NCBI GenBank assembly: GCA_937871645.1
Contig: CALMPZ010000575.1
Location: 1 to 6,113, forward strand
Direction of reading: 5' to 3'
DNA length: 6,113 bases
Source of the DNA: an uncultured Polymorphobacter sp.
Lineage (GTDB): Bacteria; Pseudomonadota; Alphaproteobacteria; Sphingomonadales; Sphingomonadaceae
Part shown: positions 6,085-6,113 of the stretch, in pieces
Layout of the letters: the number at the start of each line of letters is the position of its first letter
Numbering within the stretch: position 1 is the stretch's first letter
Notes under the pieces: generated by a model
The model's database searches: none
What the model was told of the DNA's origin: nothing
Seen by the model: the letters and a program-made list of their open reading frames with translations, nothing else
Translations under genes and position numbers: made by a program

Positions 6085-6113
6085 TTAAGAAGCGGTGTAG
6101 ATGCCGCCGCGCC
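6085..6113 (-). CDS. Possible 3' end of a convergent gene (partial, cut by window end)
   Basis: Read on the minus strand, the window end encodes RGGIYTAS followed by TAA (stop at 6087-6085). The codons end mostly in G or C, and the short tail is plausible as a protein C-terminus. The stop lies only 9 bases from the amine oxidase stop, which would make the two genes convergent and tightly packed. Eight codons are too few to identify a family, and chance openness over this length is likely. Confidence 0.25.

Overview
The window looks like chromosomal DNA from a high-GC alphaproteobacterium. Codon use is strongly GC-ending, genes are tightly packed with purine-rich ribosome binding sites, and the gene families are common in catabolic sphingomonads (Sphingomonadales: Novosphingobium, Sphingopyxis, Sphingobium). 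The order is an inference from style and gene content; there is no rRNA or other marker gene to prove it.

Layout: (1) Positions 1-83 are a leader with a possible promoter and a small inverted repeat. (2) Positions 84-3711 hold a compact three-gene plus-strand operon. It encodes a thioredoxin-fold glutathione-dependent isomerase of the 2-hydroxychromene-2-carboxylate isomerase (DsbA-like/kappa-GST) type, a short-chain dehydrogenase/reductase-like protein overlapping it by 4 bases (ATGA), and after 35 bases a 771-residue cytoplasmic bis-MGD molybdoenzyme with an N-terminal [4Fe-4S] motif. (3) Positions 3712-4713 are about 1 kb with no credible gene. This stretch is less GC-rich in places and carries an 81-bp inverted-repeat structure, short direct repeats and an AT-rich promoter-like patch. 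(4) Positions 4714-6075 encode a flavin monoamine oxidase-like protein that keeps the residues used for covalent FAD attachment and the aromatic cage of mammalian MAO. (5) The last 29 bases could be the 3' end of a convergent minus-strand gene.

How the genes may work together: the first three are almost certainly co-transcribed. Together they suggest catabolism of a small, perhaps aromatic or xenobiotic, compound: GSH-assisted isomerisation, an SDR-fold step, and a molybdenum-dependent redox or hydration step. The substrate cannot be read from sequence. The amine oxidase has its own leader and may be a separate unit, or part of the same catabolic region acting on an amine. The least ordinary points are the SDR-like protein lacking the catalytic Tyr (Phe147 in its place), the molybdoenzyme with no electron-transfer partner subunit in view and no Cys/Sec at the expected Mo-ligand site, and the structured 1-kb spacer.
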